Origin: Fontibacillus puldeungensis
GTDB taxonomy: Bacteria > Bacillota > Bacilli > Paenibacillales > Paenibacillaceae
Assembly: GCF_042678945.1 (NCBI RefSeq)
Contig: NZ_JBHTLM010000007.1
Location: forward strand, 124,001 to 188,000
Length of the DNA: 64,000 nt
Direction: 5' to 3'
This document shows positions 45,473 through 54,516 of this stretch, one piece after another. The notes under the pieces were generated by a model. That model made no database searches, was not told where the DNA came from, and saw only the letters and a program-made list of their open reading frames with translations. How positions within the stretch are numbered: the stretch's first letter is position 1; every line of letters begins with the position of its first letter. Made by a program: the position numbers and the translations under genes.

Positions 45473-45498
45473 GTTTCAAAGCCATTACCCGTGGTAAA
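45473..45498 (+). promoter_or_regulatory. Sigma-B-like promoter of the KGG stress-protein gene
   Basis: GTTTCA (45473-45478), about 13-14 bases, TGGTAA/GGTAAA near 45492-45498, resembling GTTTAA-N13 to 15-GGGTAT. B. subtilis gsiB, of similar repeat type, is sigma-B dependent. Two mismatches in the -10 leave this tentative. Confidence 0.35.
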
Positions 45499-45540
45499 TA
45501 ACTGATACGATCTTCCAAAATTGTCGTTAGGAGGGGTTAC

Positions 45541-45795
45541 ATGATCCGAAACCAAGCCAAAATGAGCCGTGAGGAAGCGGGACGCCTAGGAGGGCGAGCT
45601 ACCGCCCGAAATCATGGAAAGGAATTTTACCAAGAAATTGGACAACGAGGTGGTGTGGCGACCGCTAAATCCCATGACAAAGAATTCTATCAGGAAATTG
45701 GCCAAAAGGGCGGAGAAACGACCTCGAAGAAACACAATACAGACTTTTACCGGACCATCGGCCAAAAAGGCGGCGTGGCACGGAGCAAAAACTAA
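45541..45795 (+). CDS. KGG-repeat stress protein (GsiB-like hydrophilin)
   Basis: An 84-residue, highly hydrophilic protein of three KGG/stress-induced repeats, each about 20 residues: FYQEIGQRGGVATAKSH, FYQEIGQKGGETTSKKH, FYRTIGQKGGVARSKN. The family (B. subtilis GsiB, E. coli YciG) is made under starvation, heat or salt stress and resembles plant LEA hydrophilins. TTAGGAGGGG precedes the ATG closely. A sigma-B-like promoter lies upstream. Confidence 0.88.
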   Translation: MIRNQAKMSREEAGRLGGRATARNHGKEFYQEIGQRGGVATAKSHDKEFYQEIGQKGGETTSKKHNTDFYRTIGQKGGVARSKN

Positions 45796-45823
45796 TACAT
45801 CCTTGTTAATATGAGTAAGCCTC

Positions 45824-45856
45824 ACCACCAGGCTACCCTGACAGGAGCCTGGTGGT
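45824..45856. other. Hairpin between convergent genes, possibly a weak terminator
   Basis: Perfect 11-base arms ACCACCAGGCT and AGCCTGGTGGT with an 11-base loop; no T-run on either strand. Lies between the KGG gene and the convergent NAD(P)-binding protein, touching the latter's stop. Confidence 0.5.
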
Positions 45857-46515
45857 TACATACCTTCCGCCTTAATTCCATCCGATTCATAAATGTGCGT
45901 ACCGGATCGGCCGCTTTTCGCTGCCAGCAGCATCGCTTTGGCAACGGAACTGGCTGAGATCGGCTTGTATTTTCGAAGCACGCCGGAGAATAGTGGCATA
46001 AAGATTTTTGAAGATATTTGTGCAATCCGTTCGCCAAACCGAAATTGTTCACGAGCACCCAACAGCAAGGATGGACGAAAAATGTGCAGTGACTGAAGTT
46101 TAAGCTCCTTCAGTGCATCCTCGATTTCTCCCTTGACACGAACGTAGAAGGTTCGGGATGAAGAATCAGCTCCAATCGCCGAAACGATGATGAATCCTCG
46201 TGCTCTTTGATGTTTTGCCATTTGGGCCAGTGTTAATGGATAAGTATAGTCAACTCTGCGAAAAGCTTCCTGGCTTCCACTATCTTTGCGTGTTGTTCCA
46301 AGGGCACAGAATACATCCGCCCCATCCATATCAACATTCACTTCTTCCAGTAGATCAAAATCGATCAGCTTCTCATGAAGCTTCGGATCACTAATGCCCA
46401 TTGACCGGCGGACCAACACCGTTACACTGGTGTATGCCGAATCGCTTAGCAGCAGCTGAACGAGCTCTTTGCCGATCAAACCGGTAGCTCCGACAACAAC
46501 GGCCTTTTGACTCAT
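45856..46515 (-). CDS. NAD(P)-binding oxidoreductase of the extended SDR/HTATIP2-like type
   Basis: A 219-residue protein with a Rossmann start VVVGATGLIGKELVQLLL near the N-terminus and later FIIVSAIGADSSSRTFYVRVK, which contains the Ser and Tyr-x-x-x-Lys pattern. Similar to NAD(P)H-binding atypical SDRs such as HTATIP2/YwnB. The ATG at 46515 was chosen because AAGGAGG lies ten bases upstream and the fold begins at once; the frame is open to 46644. Substrate unknown. Confidence 0.82.
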   Translation of the reverse strand: MSQKAVVVGATGLIGKELVQLLLSDSAYTSVTVLVRRSMGISDPKLHEKLIDFDLLEEVNVDMDGADVFCALGTTRKDSGSQEAFRRVDYTYPLTLAQMAKHQRARGFIIVSAIGADSSSRTFYVRVKGEIEDALKELKLQSLHIFRPSLLLGAREQFRFGERIAQISSKIFMPLFSGVLRKYKPISASSVAKAMLLAAKSGRSGTHIYESDGIKAEGM

Positions 46516-46760
46516 ATGGGGTAAGCCTCCTTCTTCTGTCGGCAGACACCTGCATCTTTCTAAATCATATATCTGCCATCCATATCCACTTAGTTTATCA
46601 AAATAGTTCCAACCTCTATCATAGCAAAATCTCCGGGTGGACATAAAATTTCCTCTTCGATCCTCGGTAGAAAAAGAAGGTTACTTGTGATAGACTGTAA
46701 AGAAAACCTTTAGCGGTGTAAAGCTCCAAACTAAAATAAATCATGGGGGGATAGGTATTC

Positions 46761-48449
46761 ATGACAGCCAAGAAAATGCGTTCCGATATGATCAAAAAAG
46801 GCTTCGACCGTGCGCCTCATCGCAGCTTGCTGCGGGCAGCCGGCGTTAAGGAAGAGGATTTCAATAAACCTTTTATCGCGGTCTGCAACTCGTACATTGA
46901 TATCGTACCCGGGCACGTTCATTTGCAGGAGTTCGGTAAAATCGTCAAAGAAGCAATTCGGGAAGCGGGCGGCGTTCCTTTTGAATTCAACACGATCGGC
47001 GTGGACGATGGCATCGCGATGGGCCACATCGGCATGCGCTATTCGCTACCTAGCCGCGAAATCATTGCGGACTCTCTGGAAACGGTCGTCTCTGCACACT
47101 GGTTTGACGGGATGGTCTGCATCCCTAACTGCGATAAAATTACGCCTGGGATGATGATGGGAGCACTGCGTGTCAATATTCCGACTATTTTCGTAAGCGG
47201 CGGACCTATGAAAGCGGGTGTCGACAGCAAAGGTCGCAAGCTTTCCTTGACCTCGGTCTTTGAAGGTGTCGGTGCCCACCAAGCCGGACAGATTGATGAC
47301 AATGATTTGCTTGAGCTTGAACAATTCGGCTGTCCAACATGTGGCTCTTGCTCCGGTATGTTCACCGCCAATTCGATGAACTGCCTTGCTGAAGCGCTTG
47401 GTCTTGCTCTTCCGGGCAACGGTACGATTCTGGCGGTAGCTGAAGAACGCCGTGAATTCGTCCGGAAGTCCGCGCGTCAACTCATGGAGCTCATTAAGCT
47501 GGACCTTAAACCTCGCGATATCGTAACCAAAGAATCGATCGATAATGCTTTTGCCTTGGATATGGCGATGGGTGGATCCACGAACACGGTTTTGCATACC
47601 CTTGCCCTTGCGCAAGAAGCCGGCATCGATTATCCGCTAGAGCGAATCAATGAGGTAGCGAATCGTGTACCTCATATCGCTAAGCTGGCACCGGCTTCCG
47701 ATATTTTCATTGAGGACGTAGATCGGGCTGGTGGCGTCAGTGCCGTACTGCATGAACTACTGAAAAAGCCGGGAGCTATATTCGGCGAACAAATGACGGT
47801 TAGTGGCAAAACAATAGCAGAAAATGTTGCCGGTTGCGAAATTCTCGATACTAGCGTTATTCACACCATCGATAATCCATATTCGGAAAAAGGCGGACTG
47901 GCTATCCTTTACGGCAACTTGGCACCTGAAGGCTCCGTTATAAAAGTCGGCGCAGTTGATCCTTCTGTCGGCGGATATCATAAGGGTCCGGCCATCTGCT
48001 TTGATTCCCAGGACGAAGCTCTTGAAGGAATTGCAAACGGGAAAGTGAAAGAGGGCAGTGTAGTCGTTATCCGTTATGAAGGGCCGAAGGGCGGACCGGG
48101 CATGCCAGAAATGCTGGCTCCAACATCTCAGATCGTTGGGATGGGTCTTGGCGCTAAGGTGGGTCTCATTACCGATGGACGATTCTCCGGCGCTTCTCGC
48201 GGCATCAGCATCGGGCATATTTCTCCGGAAGCAGCCGAAGGCGGACCGATTGCATTTGTTGAAGATGGGGACATCATTGAACTCGATCTAAACAACCGCA
48301 AAATCGAGCTTCACGTTAGTGAAGAAGAACTTAACCGCCGTAAAGCAAACTGGAAGGGCTTTGAACCGAAAGTGAAAACCGGTTATTTGGCCCGTTACTC
48401 CAAATTAGTAACTAATGCCAGCCGCGGCGGTGTCATGAAAATCAACTAA
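46761..48449 (+). CDS. ilvD: Dihydroxy-acid dehydratase
   Basis: Dehydrates 2,3-dihydroxy acids in valine, isoleucine and leucine (and pantothenate) synthesis. The 562-residue IlvD/Edd enzyme has conserved cluster Cys in AVCNSYIDIVPGH, CIPNCDKITPGMMMG and CPTCGSCSGMFTANSM, and the catalytic region with DGRFSGASRGISIGHISPEA near the C-terminus. A G-rich site precedes the ATG. Unlike in B. subtilis it stands alone, away from the ilvB-leu operon. Confidence 0.96.
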   Translation: MTAKKMRSDMIKKGFDRAPHRSLLRAAGVKEEDFNKPFIAVCNSYIDIVPGHVHLQEFGKIVKEAIREAGGVPFEFNTIGVDDGIAMGHIGMRYSLPSREIIADSLETVVSAHWFDGMVCIPNCDKITPGMMMGALRVNIPTIFVSGGPMKAGVDSKGRKLSLTSVFEGVGAHQAGQIDDNDLLELEQFGCPTCGSCSGMFTANSMNCLAEALGLALPGNGTILAVAEERREFVRKSARQLMELIKLDLKPRDIVTKESIDNAFALDMAMGGSTNTVLHTLALAQEAGIDYPLERINEVANRVPHIAKLAPASDIFIEDVDRAGGVSAVLHELLKKPGAIFGEQMTVSGKTIAENVAGCEILDTSVIHTIDNPYSEKGGLAILYGNLAPEGSVIKVGAVDPSVGGYHKGPAICFDSQDEALEGIANGKVKEGSVVVIRYEGPKGGPGMPEMLAPTSQIVGMGLGAKVGLITDGRFSGASRGISIGHISPEAAEGGPIAFVEDGDIIELDLNNRKIELHVSEEELNRRKANWKGFEPKVKTGYLARYSKLVTNASRGGVMKIN

Positions 48450-48469
48450 GAATCCTCCAGCAATAAAAC

Positions 48470-48513
48470 AAAAGCCGTACCCTAGCGTGTAATAGCTAGG
48501 ATACGGCTTTTTT
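48470..48513. terminator. Bidirectional terminator between ilvD and the deacetylase gene
   Basis: 17-base arms (AAAAGCCGTA and partner) pair almost perfectly around an 8-base loop, with runs of A on the left and T on the right, so it can end both convergent transcripts. Confidence 0.9.
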
Positions 48514-48533
48514 GTTTTTTCCGCTTGTTCGGC

Positions 48534-49979
48534 TTAACGGCATGGCAACGTAGAACTAAGTACCGTCTCATCTTCTTCCGTTTGTTCCTTCTTCATTAGT
48601 CGATGGTGCGAGCCATCCTCCGAATAATGGGTTACCAGATACTCAATCGGCATTACAATCAGCTTCGGAACAAGTTCTTCAGCATTTTCCTTTAATCTCG
48701 AACTTCCTTCAGGATGAATAACACTCATTAACAATTTCAAATAAATTCGGGACGAACTTGCGAACCATCCTTTGGGTAAATCCGCGATCGTAAAACCGAA
48801 TTGTTCCGGTCCCCGATTAATCATGCTCACTCCATACAGCGCCTTCACGTCGTGTAGTTCCGGATGATTTACAACATAGGAGGCTAGCTCAGGCAGTGCT
48901 GTATCCATTTTACGGATCATTTTGATCGCCAGTTGGACAGGGGTTCGGGAACGTGAACTGATTTCAAACAGCTTCTTGTTGTCGAAATGAAGTTCCATGA
49001 TACGATCGCCACTGACGAGCTCTGTACCTCCGGTCATGATGACGTTATCTCCATGGTATGTACGTATTCGGAAGTGCAGGAATGCATCTTCTTTATTCGC
49101 TGACTTCAGCTGAAATATAACATGGAACAGTTTTTCCCATAACAGCCACAATGCTACGATCATTTTTTTAAAGCGAGATATTTTCTTTTTACGCCGCTTT
49201 GCCGAGACTTTGTCGGTAGTCTTGTCAGTGGCTTTGGCTGAAGTGCCTTTAGTCTTTTTGCGTGCCGCCAAAATAGCTTCCGTGTTCTCAATCATCTCAT
49301 CGATCCGAATGCTCTTTAAGCCGCGCCGCTCGGCTTCTTCAAGAATCCGTTCAAGTGCCATTAGCATTTCTGCCGGGGCATCGCTATTTGCACCTAAAGT
49401 TGCACCACAATCATGCAGCAAAAAGATTTCCCCACCTCGCAGTTTCTTCAGCATACGTTTCGTAAGTTTATCCGCACCGACCCGTTCACGCCAATCGCTG
49501 AACATCGCGGACCACAATACAATTTGCGTTTCGTTCCGATTTGTGAAATCAAACAGGTTCACGATTCCCCAAGGAGGACGGTAATAATTCGTGCAATGTC
49601 CTGTAACCTCCTCGATGATCTTATTCGTTCTTTGAATCTGCTTCTTCACCGTAGCAGGGAACATCAGCCAATTGGTTTTGTGAACATAATTGTGAATGCC
49701 GATCAAATGACCTTCATCATGCATCCGTTTGATCAACTCTGGATGTTTCTCCGCGTTAGAGCCTACGACAAAGAACGTCGCCTTAACCTCAAATCGCTTC
49801 AGTAAATCAAGCAGCATCGGGGTGTATTTGGGATCTGGACCGTCATCGAACGTGAGGGCGTAATACTTGTCGCTTGCTCCATGCCGAAATACGCGAAAGC
49901 CGAATATACGCGTTATCAAACCGGGAATAAAAGCATAAAGCGTTGAAGCATAAAATAACCACAGCAGCAAAGTCTCCAT
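48534..49979 (-). CDS. Polysaccharide deacetylase with extra C-terminal domain
   Basis: A 481-residue membrane-anchored deacetylase. A hydrophobic N-terminal segment (LLLWLFYASTLYAFIPGLI) precedes a NodB domain (about 35-230): motif 1 TFDDGPD with Asp46 as metal ligand, motif 2 HNYVH with His96 and His100, motif 3 YRPPWG. After a Lys/Ser/Thr linker (about 245-280) comes a further 190 residues that look like the YkoP-type domain. Acts outside the membrane on peptidoglycan or exopolysaccharide amino sugars. The ATG at 49979 has GTGGGG upstream; the ATG at 50018 has none. Confidence 0.85.
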   Translation of the reverse strand: METLLLWLFYASTLYAFIPGLITRIFGFRVFRHGASDKYYALTFDDGPDPKYTPMLLDLLKRFEVKATFFVVGSNAEKHPELIKRMHDEGHLIGIHNYVHKTNWLMFPATVKKQIQRTNKIIEEVTGHCTNYYRPPWGIVNLFDFTNRNETQIVLWSAMFSDWRERVGADKLTKRMLKKLRGGEIFLLHDCGATLGANSDAPAEMLMALERILEEAERRGLKSIRIDEMIENTEAILAARKKTKGTSAKATDKTTDKVSAKRRKKKISRFKKMIVALWLLWEKLFHVIFQLKSANKEDAFLHFRIRTYHGDNVIMTGGTELVSGDRIMELHFDNKKLFEISSRSRTPVQLAIKMIRKMDTALPELASYVVNHPELHDVKALYGVSMINRGPEQFGFTIADLPKGWFASSSRIYLKLLMSVIHPEGSSRLKENAEELVPKLIVMPIEYLVTHYSEDGSHHRLMKKEQTEEDETVLSSTLPCR

Positions 49980-50106
49980 GTGTTTTCCCCACTTTTCTAT
50001 GATCAATGACTTTGTCATGCTCTAAATCATAGCATCTACACTATTTTATCACATACACCAAATGATTAGGCGTCTTTTTTTGGGAAAAACAACAGAGAAA
50101 GTTTTT

Positions 50107-51921
50107 TTACTTTTGTGGGTCAGATGCTAATAAATCCATAACTCGCCAAAACAATTCCTTTGCTTGATGCTTTGATTCTGCCGGGCGGTTCTGCACCAAA
50201 ACAGCCAACGCATATTTAGGATTATGAGTAGGACCATAGCCGATAAACCATTGGTGGTTTAAAGTTTTTCCGCCATGCTCCACCTGGGCGGTACCCGATT
50301 TACCAGCGAGCGGCCATTTGGCTTGTTCCAGAGATTGACCGGTTCCATCCGTAACAACCCTTCTCATCCAGGAAAGTAGGAGCTTGGCGGTTCTCGGAGA
50401 GATTTGTCCTGCTGAAGAAGGTGCTGTTTGTCTTGGAAAAGAGGCCATTAGCGTTCCATCCTTGAACCTAATCTCACTCGCGATTCGGGGAGCTGTTACT
50501 TGACCTCCATGGAGTAAAGTAACGACCAAATTGGCAGCCTGTAGTGGGGAGACGAGCACATCCCGTTGTCCCAATGCTGTCTGAGCCCGTACGCCACCGT
50601 CAGCTTTAGTTCGTGCATAAAACACTTGTCCCTGTTCTTCCTGATCCAGTTGTTTGAGCGGAGGACCGCCAAGAAAAGATGCGGTTTCCCAACCGATAGT
50701 ACGTCCCAATCCAAGCTTGGATGCAGCTGCTGCAATGCTTTCACTGCTTAATCGCTCACCCAGTGCGGCAAATACTGCATTACAAGACTTGGCAAACCCA
50801 TCCTCAAGCGTAATTGGACCATGCCCCCCTTTTTTCCAGCAGGCTATTCCGTATTTGCCATAAGTACCGTTGCAGTAAAAAGTCTCCTTAGGTGATGAAA
50901 CTCCTTCCTCCAGCGCCGCAGCCGCGATTACCGTCTTAAAGATCGAACCTGGAACGGCGGCCTTCACCGCCCGATTGCTCCAGTTGCTGACAGAGGGATC
51001 GATTTGATTAGGATTATAAAAAGGTAAAGAAACCATAGCCACGATATCCCCCGTAACCGCATCTAAAACAGTAACGGCCCCCTCCTGAATATGCATCTGA
51101 GTGACAAGCCGTTCTATATCACGCTGAATCTGTTCATCAATGGTCGTTCTGATTTGTAGAGGATAATAACGGCTGTTATCCGCCTTAATTCGTGTTCCTA
51201 TGCCTTCAATGGGCCGCTTCGCCCCATCGATAGTATAGGCTGCTCTTACACTGCCGCCATTTCCGCGCAATAAACCATCAAATGTTTTCTCAAGTCCCGA
51301 TGCTCCGATTTGCAGGGTCAAAGAGAGCTCAGGATGGTGTTTCTCCACTCGAAGCTTTTGGATCACATCCGGTCGCTGCGCAACATAACCAAGCCACTGA
51401 TTACCACGTTCTCCCGGCATATACCTGGAAACGTAAGGAAGAACCTCCAGTCCATTCAGGTCAGGAAATCTTTCTGCTTCTTCAATGTTCAGCTTCATTG
51501 GATCCTTCTTAGTCTTTTCACTCGCGATCCTACTCGTACCCGCTTCAGGCCATACATAGGGTTTATCAAGCTTACTCCATATACCTCGAAGAGTAGAAGG
51601 TGTCGTATTAAGCAGTGCGGCTAATTTATTAAGCTTTTGAACTGCTGGAACTTCCTTGATGGGAAACAAAATCGGGGTCCATGTCAGACCTCCGGTCAGA
51701 GGAACCCCGTTCCGGTCCATAAAATGGCCTCGCCCGGAATCCAATTCGATACTTTCCTCCCGTTGCCTAACGGCCAGTTCATTGATCGTTTTTCCCCCGA
51801 TTGTAACCGATTTTAGGGCAGAGTGTGTCTGAATCCAGGCTATACGAAGCGCAAATACGCAGAATATCACTAAAAATGATAATAATAAATAAAAAATGCG
51901 CTTTTTCCGCAGCAATGTCAT
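50107..51921 (-). CDS. Class B penicillin-binding protein (PbpI/YrrR-like)
   Basis: D,D-transpeptidase for peptidoglycan cross-linking. 604 residues: a signal anchor (IFYLLLSFLVIFCVFALRIAW), a PBP dimerisation domain, then a transpeptidase domain with Ser326-x-x-Lys329 in PGSIFKT, SCN at 379-381, and KSGT in AGKSGTAQVEH. Gene order (then U32 proteins, mltG, DUF1292, ruvX, ireB, alaS) agrees with yrrR in B. subtilis, which is forespore-expressed. GGAGGG lies 5 bases before the ATG. A sigma-F-like promoter is visible upstream. Confidence 0.9.
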   Translation of the reverse strand: MTLLRKKRIFYLLLSFLVIFCVFALRIAWIQTHSALKSVTIGGKTINELAVRQREESIELDSGRGHFMDRNGVPLTGGLTWTPILFPIKEVPAVQKLNKLAALLNTTPSTLRGIWSKLDKPYVWPEAGTSRIASEKTKKDPMKLNIEEAERFPDLNGLEVLPYVSRYMPGERGNQWLGYVAQRPDVIQKLRVEKHHPELSLTLQIGASGLEKTFDGLLRGNGGSVRAAYTIDGAKRPIEGIGTRIKADNSRYYPLQIRTTIDEQIQRDIERLVTQMHIQEGAVTVLDAVTGDIVAMVSLPFYNPNQIDPSVSNWSNRAVKAAVPGSIFKTVIAAAALEEGVSSPKETFYCNGTYGKYGIACWKKGGHGPITLEDGFAKSCNAVFAALGERLSSESIAAAASKLGLGRTIGWETASFLGGPPLKQLDQEEQGQVFYARTKADGGVRAQTALGQRDVLVSPLQAANLVVTLLHGGQVTAPRIASEIRFKDGTLMASFPRQTAPSSAGQISPRTAKLLLSWMRRVVTDGTGQSLEQAKWPLAGKSGTAQVEHGGKTLNHQWFIGYGPTHNPKYALAVLVQNRPAESKHQAKELFWRVMDLLASDPQK

Positions 51922-51952
51922 GGAATGCCCTCCGTTCGTGCTTACCTTTCCC

Positions 51953-51982
51953 CATTATTTCCTGGGAAAAGCTAATTCACAC
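51953..51982 (-). promoter_or_regulatory. Possible sigma-F promoter of the PBP gene
   Basis: GTGTG (51982-51978), 15 bases, GGAAATAATG (51962-51953) on the minus strand. The -10 matches the known GGNRANANTW at nine of ten positions; the -35 (GYWTA) at three of five. B. subtilis yrrR is under sigma-F. Confidence 0.35.
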
Positions 51983-52025
51983 TCCATACTGCTATAATGT
52001 TCTTGCTATCGCTGCCCATATAAAA

Positions 52026-52061
52026 CAGCCTCGCTAGGTCAAATTTGACCTAACGAGGCTG
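52026..52061 (-). terminator. Intrinsic terminator of the chemoreceptor gene
   Basis: CAGCCTCG and CGAGGCTG flank TAGGTCAAATTTGACCTA, giving a long nearly perfect palindrome, followed on the minus strand by TTTTATATGG. Confidence 0.75.
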
Positions 52062-52089
52062 CAGCTTACTCTTACTATTTCTTACTTGA

Positions 52090-54267
52090 TTACACCGTGA
52101 ATTTTGACAAAGACTCTTTCAAACCAGTCGATACATTTTCTAGTTTGTTCGAAAGCTCAACCAGATGATCGCCGACCGTTTGCTGCTCGCTGCTGAGCGA
52201 AGCAACCTCTTCGGAGGTTGCCGAGGATTCCTGAGCTACCGCACTAACATTGCTCATTGCTTCGGACAGAACCGATTGAGATTGACTCAACTGATCGATG
52301 GAAGACGTTACGGAATCCAGATGCTGGACGAAGCCTTCCATCTGCTCTTGAACAGAAACGAAGATTTGACTAGTTTCCTGTACGGAAGCAATTTGCTCCT
52401 GGAATAATGGGCTTGCTTCAGACAATGCTTTTACCGTTTCGTTCATTTCCTTCTGAATATTGTCGGTAATCTCCCCAACCATCGTGATCGATTGACGCGA
52501 TTGGTCCGCGAGCTGGCGAATTTCATCGGCGACGACCATGAAGCCTCTACCGGCAGCTCCCGCCCGAGCAGCTTCAATCGTTGCGTTCAACGACAAGATA
52601 TTCGTTTGCTGGGTAATGTTTTGCATCACATCAAGGACTTTCAAGACCGATGATGTGCTGGACTTCAAGGAGTCAACCTTTTCAGTCAATGCATTAACCA
52701 TTTCCACCGTAGTATGCGTTTTTTCGAGCAGTCCACTTAAGTATTCGGTACCCTTCTGACTGGATTGCTCAACCTGACGTGCTGAAACTTCCATCTCTTT
52801 GTTTGTATGAATTACATGATCCATCTGTTTGGAAATATTTTCAGTCAATTCATTTCCGCGTTCCGCTTCCGTAGCAAGGCTCGTTGCCCCGTTGGCGATT
52901 TCCTCCGTTGCAACAGCGATCTCCTTGGCAGAGATTGCCGTTTTATTGGAAGCTTGTGTCAACTCGGTTGCCGTATCCAGCACATCCTGCGCCGAACTGT
53001 TCGTTTGCTTAACAAGCTCGGTAATGTTCTCCATCATCTCGTTGAAGCTTTCTGTCAACTGACCAATTTCATCTTTGTTTTTCAGCTTCAGTCGAACATT
53101 CAGGTTTCCTTTGGAGCCTTCCTCCATCAAGTTTTTCAGCTTGGCCAGCGGATGAGCGATCATTCGAACCATCCAGATTCCTAAACCGATGGCAATTAGC
53201 GCTACAACAATGAGAGATAGGTATGTAACTAATAAAATGCTTTTTGCACTGCTAGTCAATTCGGACGTTGCTACCGTACCGAGAAGTTTCCAGCCCGATG
53301 TCTGCTGCGTGTTAAACACGGCAAGCACAACATCGCCGTCGGCATCGTCAATTCGCAAACTTCCGGAAGCCTTGGTGCCGGCTTTGCTCAGATTGAACTC
53401 AGTTGCTTTACCTTGTTCCCCGGCAACCGAAGATCCAACGACCTTGTTGTCATTATCGACCATTTGAATTTTAGAATTTTCGCCTAGTTTTACTTCCTTC
53501 AAATATCCGTTCAAAATGTCCGTATTAATGTCGGCAATAAGAATAAACCGCTTCATGCTGTTTACGCTTTGTACGGATCTAACGAGCCGAAAAATTGAAC
53601 TTCCGGATTTATTTTCTACCGGATTAAGCCACATGGTTTTCGATGCCTTTGACATCTCTGCAAACCATGATTCATCACGAACCTTTTCTAAAAAGTCGTT
53701 GTCAGCGCTGCCTGAAGAGACATCATCAACAATTTTGTCCGTCGAGATCATATAAACTGCGGTGATACCTTTTGTGGAGAACGTTAAAGAATTCAGTCTA
53801 GTTCTCATTTTATTGGTTGCTGTAAAACGTTCATAATCCGTAATGTTTGACAAGGATGCATCCATAATCGCTCTTTGCATTTCATCGTCTAAGAACATTT
53901 GTTGAAGACTTTCTTCATATCTCTGCAGTACAACATCGAGCTTCTGGGAAGTTTGAACAATCGTCTGCAAATTGGCGCTTTCTGCATTATCTTGGATCGT
54001 ACCTTTTGCCATTTGGTAGGACAAAATACCGATCGTAAGCACAAAAAACATGATGGCAATAAAGAAAATCAGGAACAAACGTATGCCAACCGACTTGGAA
54101 GGATTAAATTGCTTAGGAAGCTTATCCACTAAGGATAGCGCTTTCCCTTTCCAATCGGCTGCGAATGCTTTTTTATCTTTCTTAGGTAACTCCGCCCGTT
54201 CTTCCTTTTTCTTACGCTTTTTCTTGTCTTTGGTTGATTGGTCCTCGTTCTTTGGAACCAGACTCAT
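52090..54267 (-). CDS. Methyl-accepting chemotaxis protein
   Basis: Transmembrane chemoreceptor of 725 residues. A Lys/Glu-rich cytoplasmic start (about 50 residues) precedes the first membrane helix (LFLIFFIAIMFFVLTIGIL), a dCache/Cache ligand domain (about 95-345), a second helix (LLVTYLSLIVVALIAIGLGI), HAMP (about 370-425), and a signalling domain whose hairpin tip reads NATIEAARAGAAGRGFMVVADEIR (near 570). The ATG at 54267 follows GGTGGGTGAT; a GTG three codons earlier is an alternative. A sigma-D-type promoter lies upstream. Located between pbpI and yrrO. Confidence 0.92.
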   Translation of the reverse strand: MSLVPKNEDQSTKDKKKRKKKEERAELPKKDKKAFAADWKGKALSLVDKLPKQFNPSKSVGIRLFLIFFIAIMFFVLTIGILSYQMAKGTIQDNAESANLQTIVQTSQKLDVVLQRYEESLQQMFLDDEMQRAIMDASLSNITDYERFTATNKMRTRLNSLTFSTKGITAVYMISTDKIVDDVSSGSADNDFLEKVRDESWFAEMSKASKTMWLNPVENKSGSSIFRLVRSVQSVNSMKRFILIADINTDILNGYLKEVKLGENSKIQMVDNDNKVVGSSVAGEQGKATEFNLSKAGTKASGSLRIDDADGDVVLAVFNTQQTSGWKLLGTVATSELTSSAKSILLVTYLSLIVVALIAIGLGIWMVRMIAHPLAKLKNLMEEGSKGNLNVRLKLKNKDEIGQLTESFNEMMENITELVKQTNSSAQDVLDTATELTQASNKTAISAKEIAVATEEIANGATSLATEAERGNELTENISKQMDHVIHTNKEMEVSARQVEQSSQKGTEYLSGLLEKTHTTVEMVNALTEKVDSLKSSTSSVLKVLDVMQNITQQTNILSLNATIEAARAGAAGRGFMVVADEIRQLADQSRQSITMVGEITDNIQKEMNETVKALSEASPLFQEQIASVQETSQIFVSVQEQMEGFVQHLDSVTSSIDQLSQSQSVLSEAMSNVSAVAQESSATSEEVASLSSEQQTVGDHLVELSNKLENVSTGLKESLSKFTV

Positions 54268-54401
54268 GTTGATCACCCACCACTCATAATAGTTGCAGCC
54301 CCAAGTTTAGGTTCGGGGTCATGCATTATGCCGCTGAAATCTAACATTTTACGTCGGCTTTACATCGAATAATTCGACAGTAAATGACGTTCTCCTCTAT
54401 T

Positions 54402-54429
54402 GTATCGGCTAAAAAAGCGTAGGTTTTTA
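54402..54429 (-). promoter_or_regulatory. Sigma-D (motility) promoter of the chemoreceptor gene
   Basis: TAAA (54429-54426), 16 bases, GCCGATAC (54409-54402) on the minus strand, against the known consensus TAAA-N15-GCCGATAT. It lies just after the upstream gene's terminator and about 135 bp before the ATG. Confidence 0.6.
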
Positions 54430-54461
54430 AGTAATCTTTACAAAAAAACACCATAAACACA

Positions 54462-54499
54462 AAATAGGGCCTTTTGTCCTAGAAAAGAACAGGCCCTAT
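54462..54499 (-). terminator. Terminator of the yrrO operon
   Basis: ATAGGGCC and GGCCCTAT pair across a 20-base loop, followed on the minus strand by four T, about 18 bp past the stop of the U32 gene. Confidence 0.7.
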
Positions 54500-54516
54500 A
54501 GCATATTGTATTGTCT

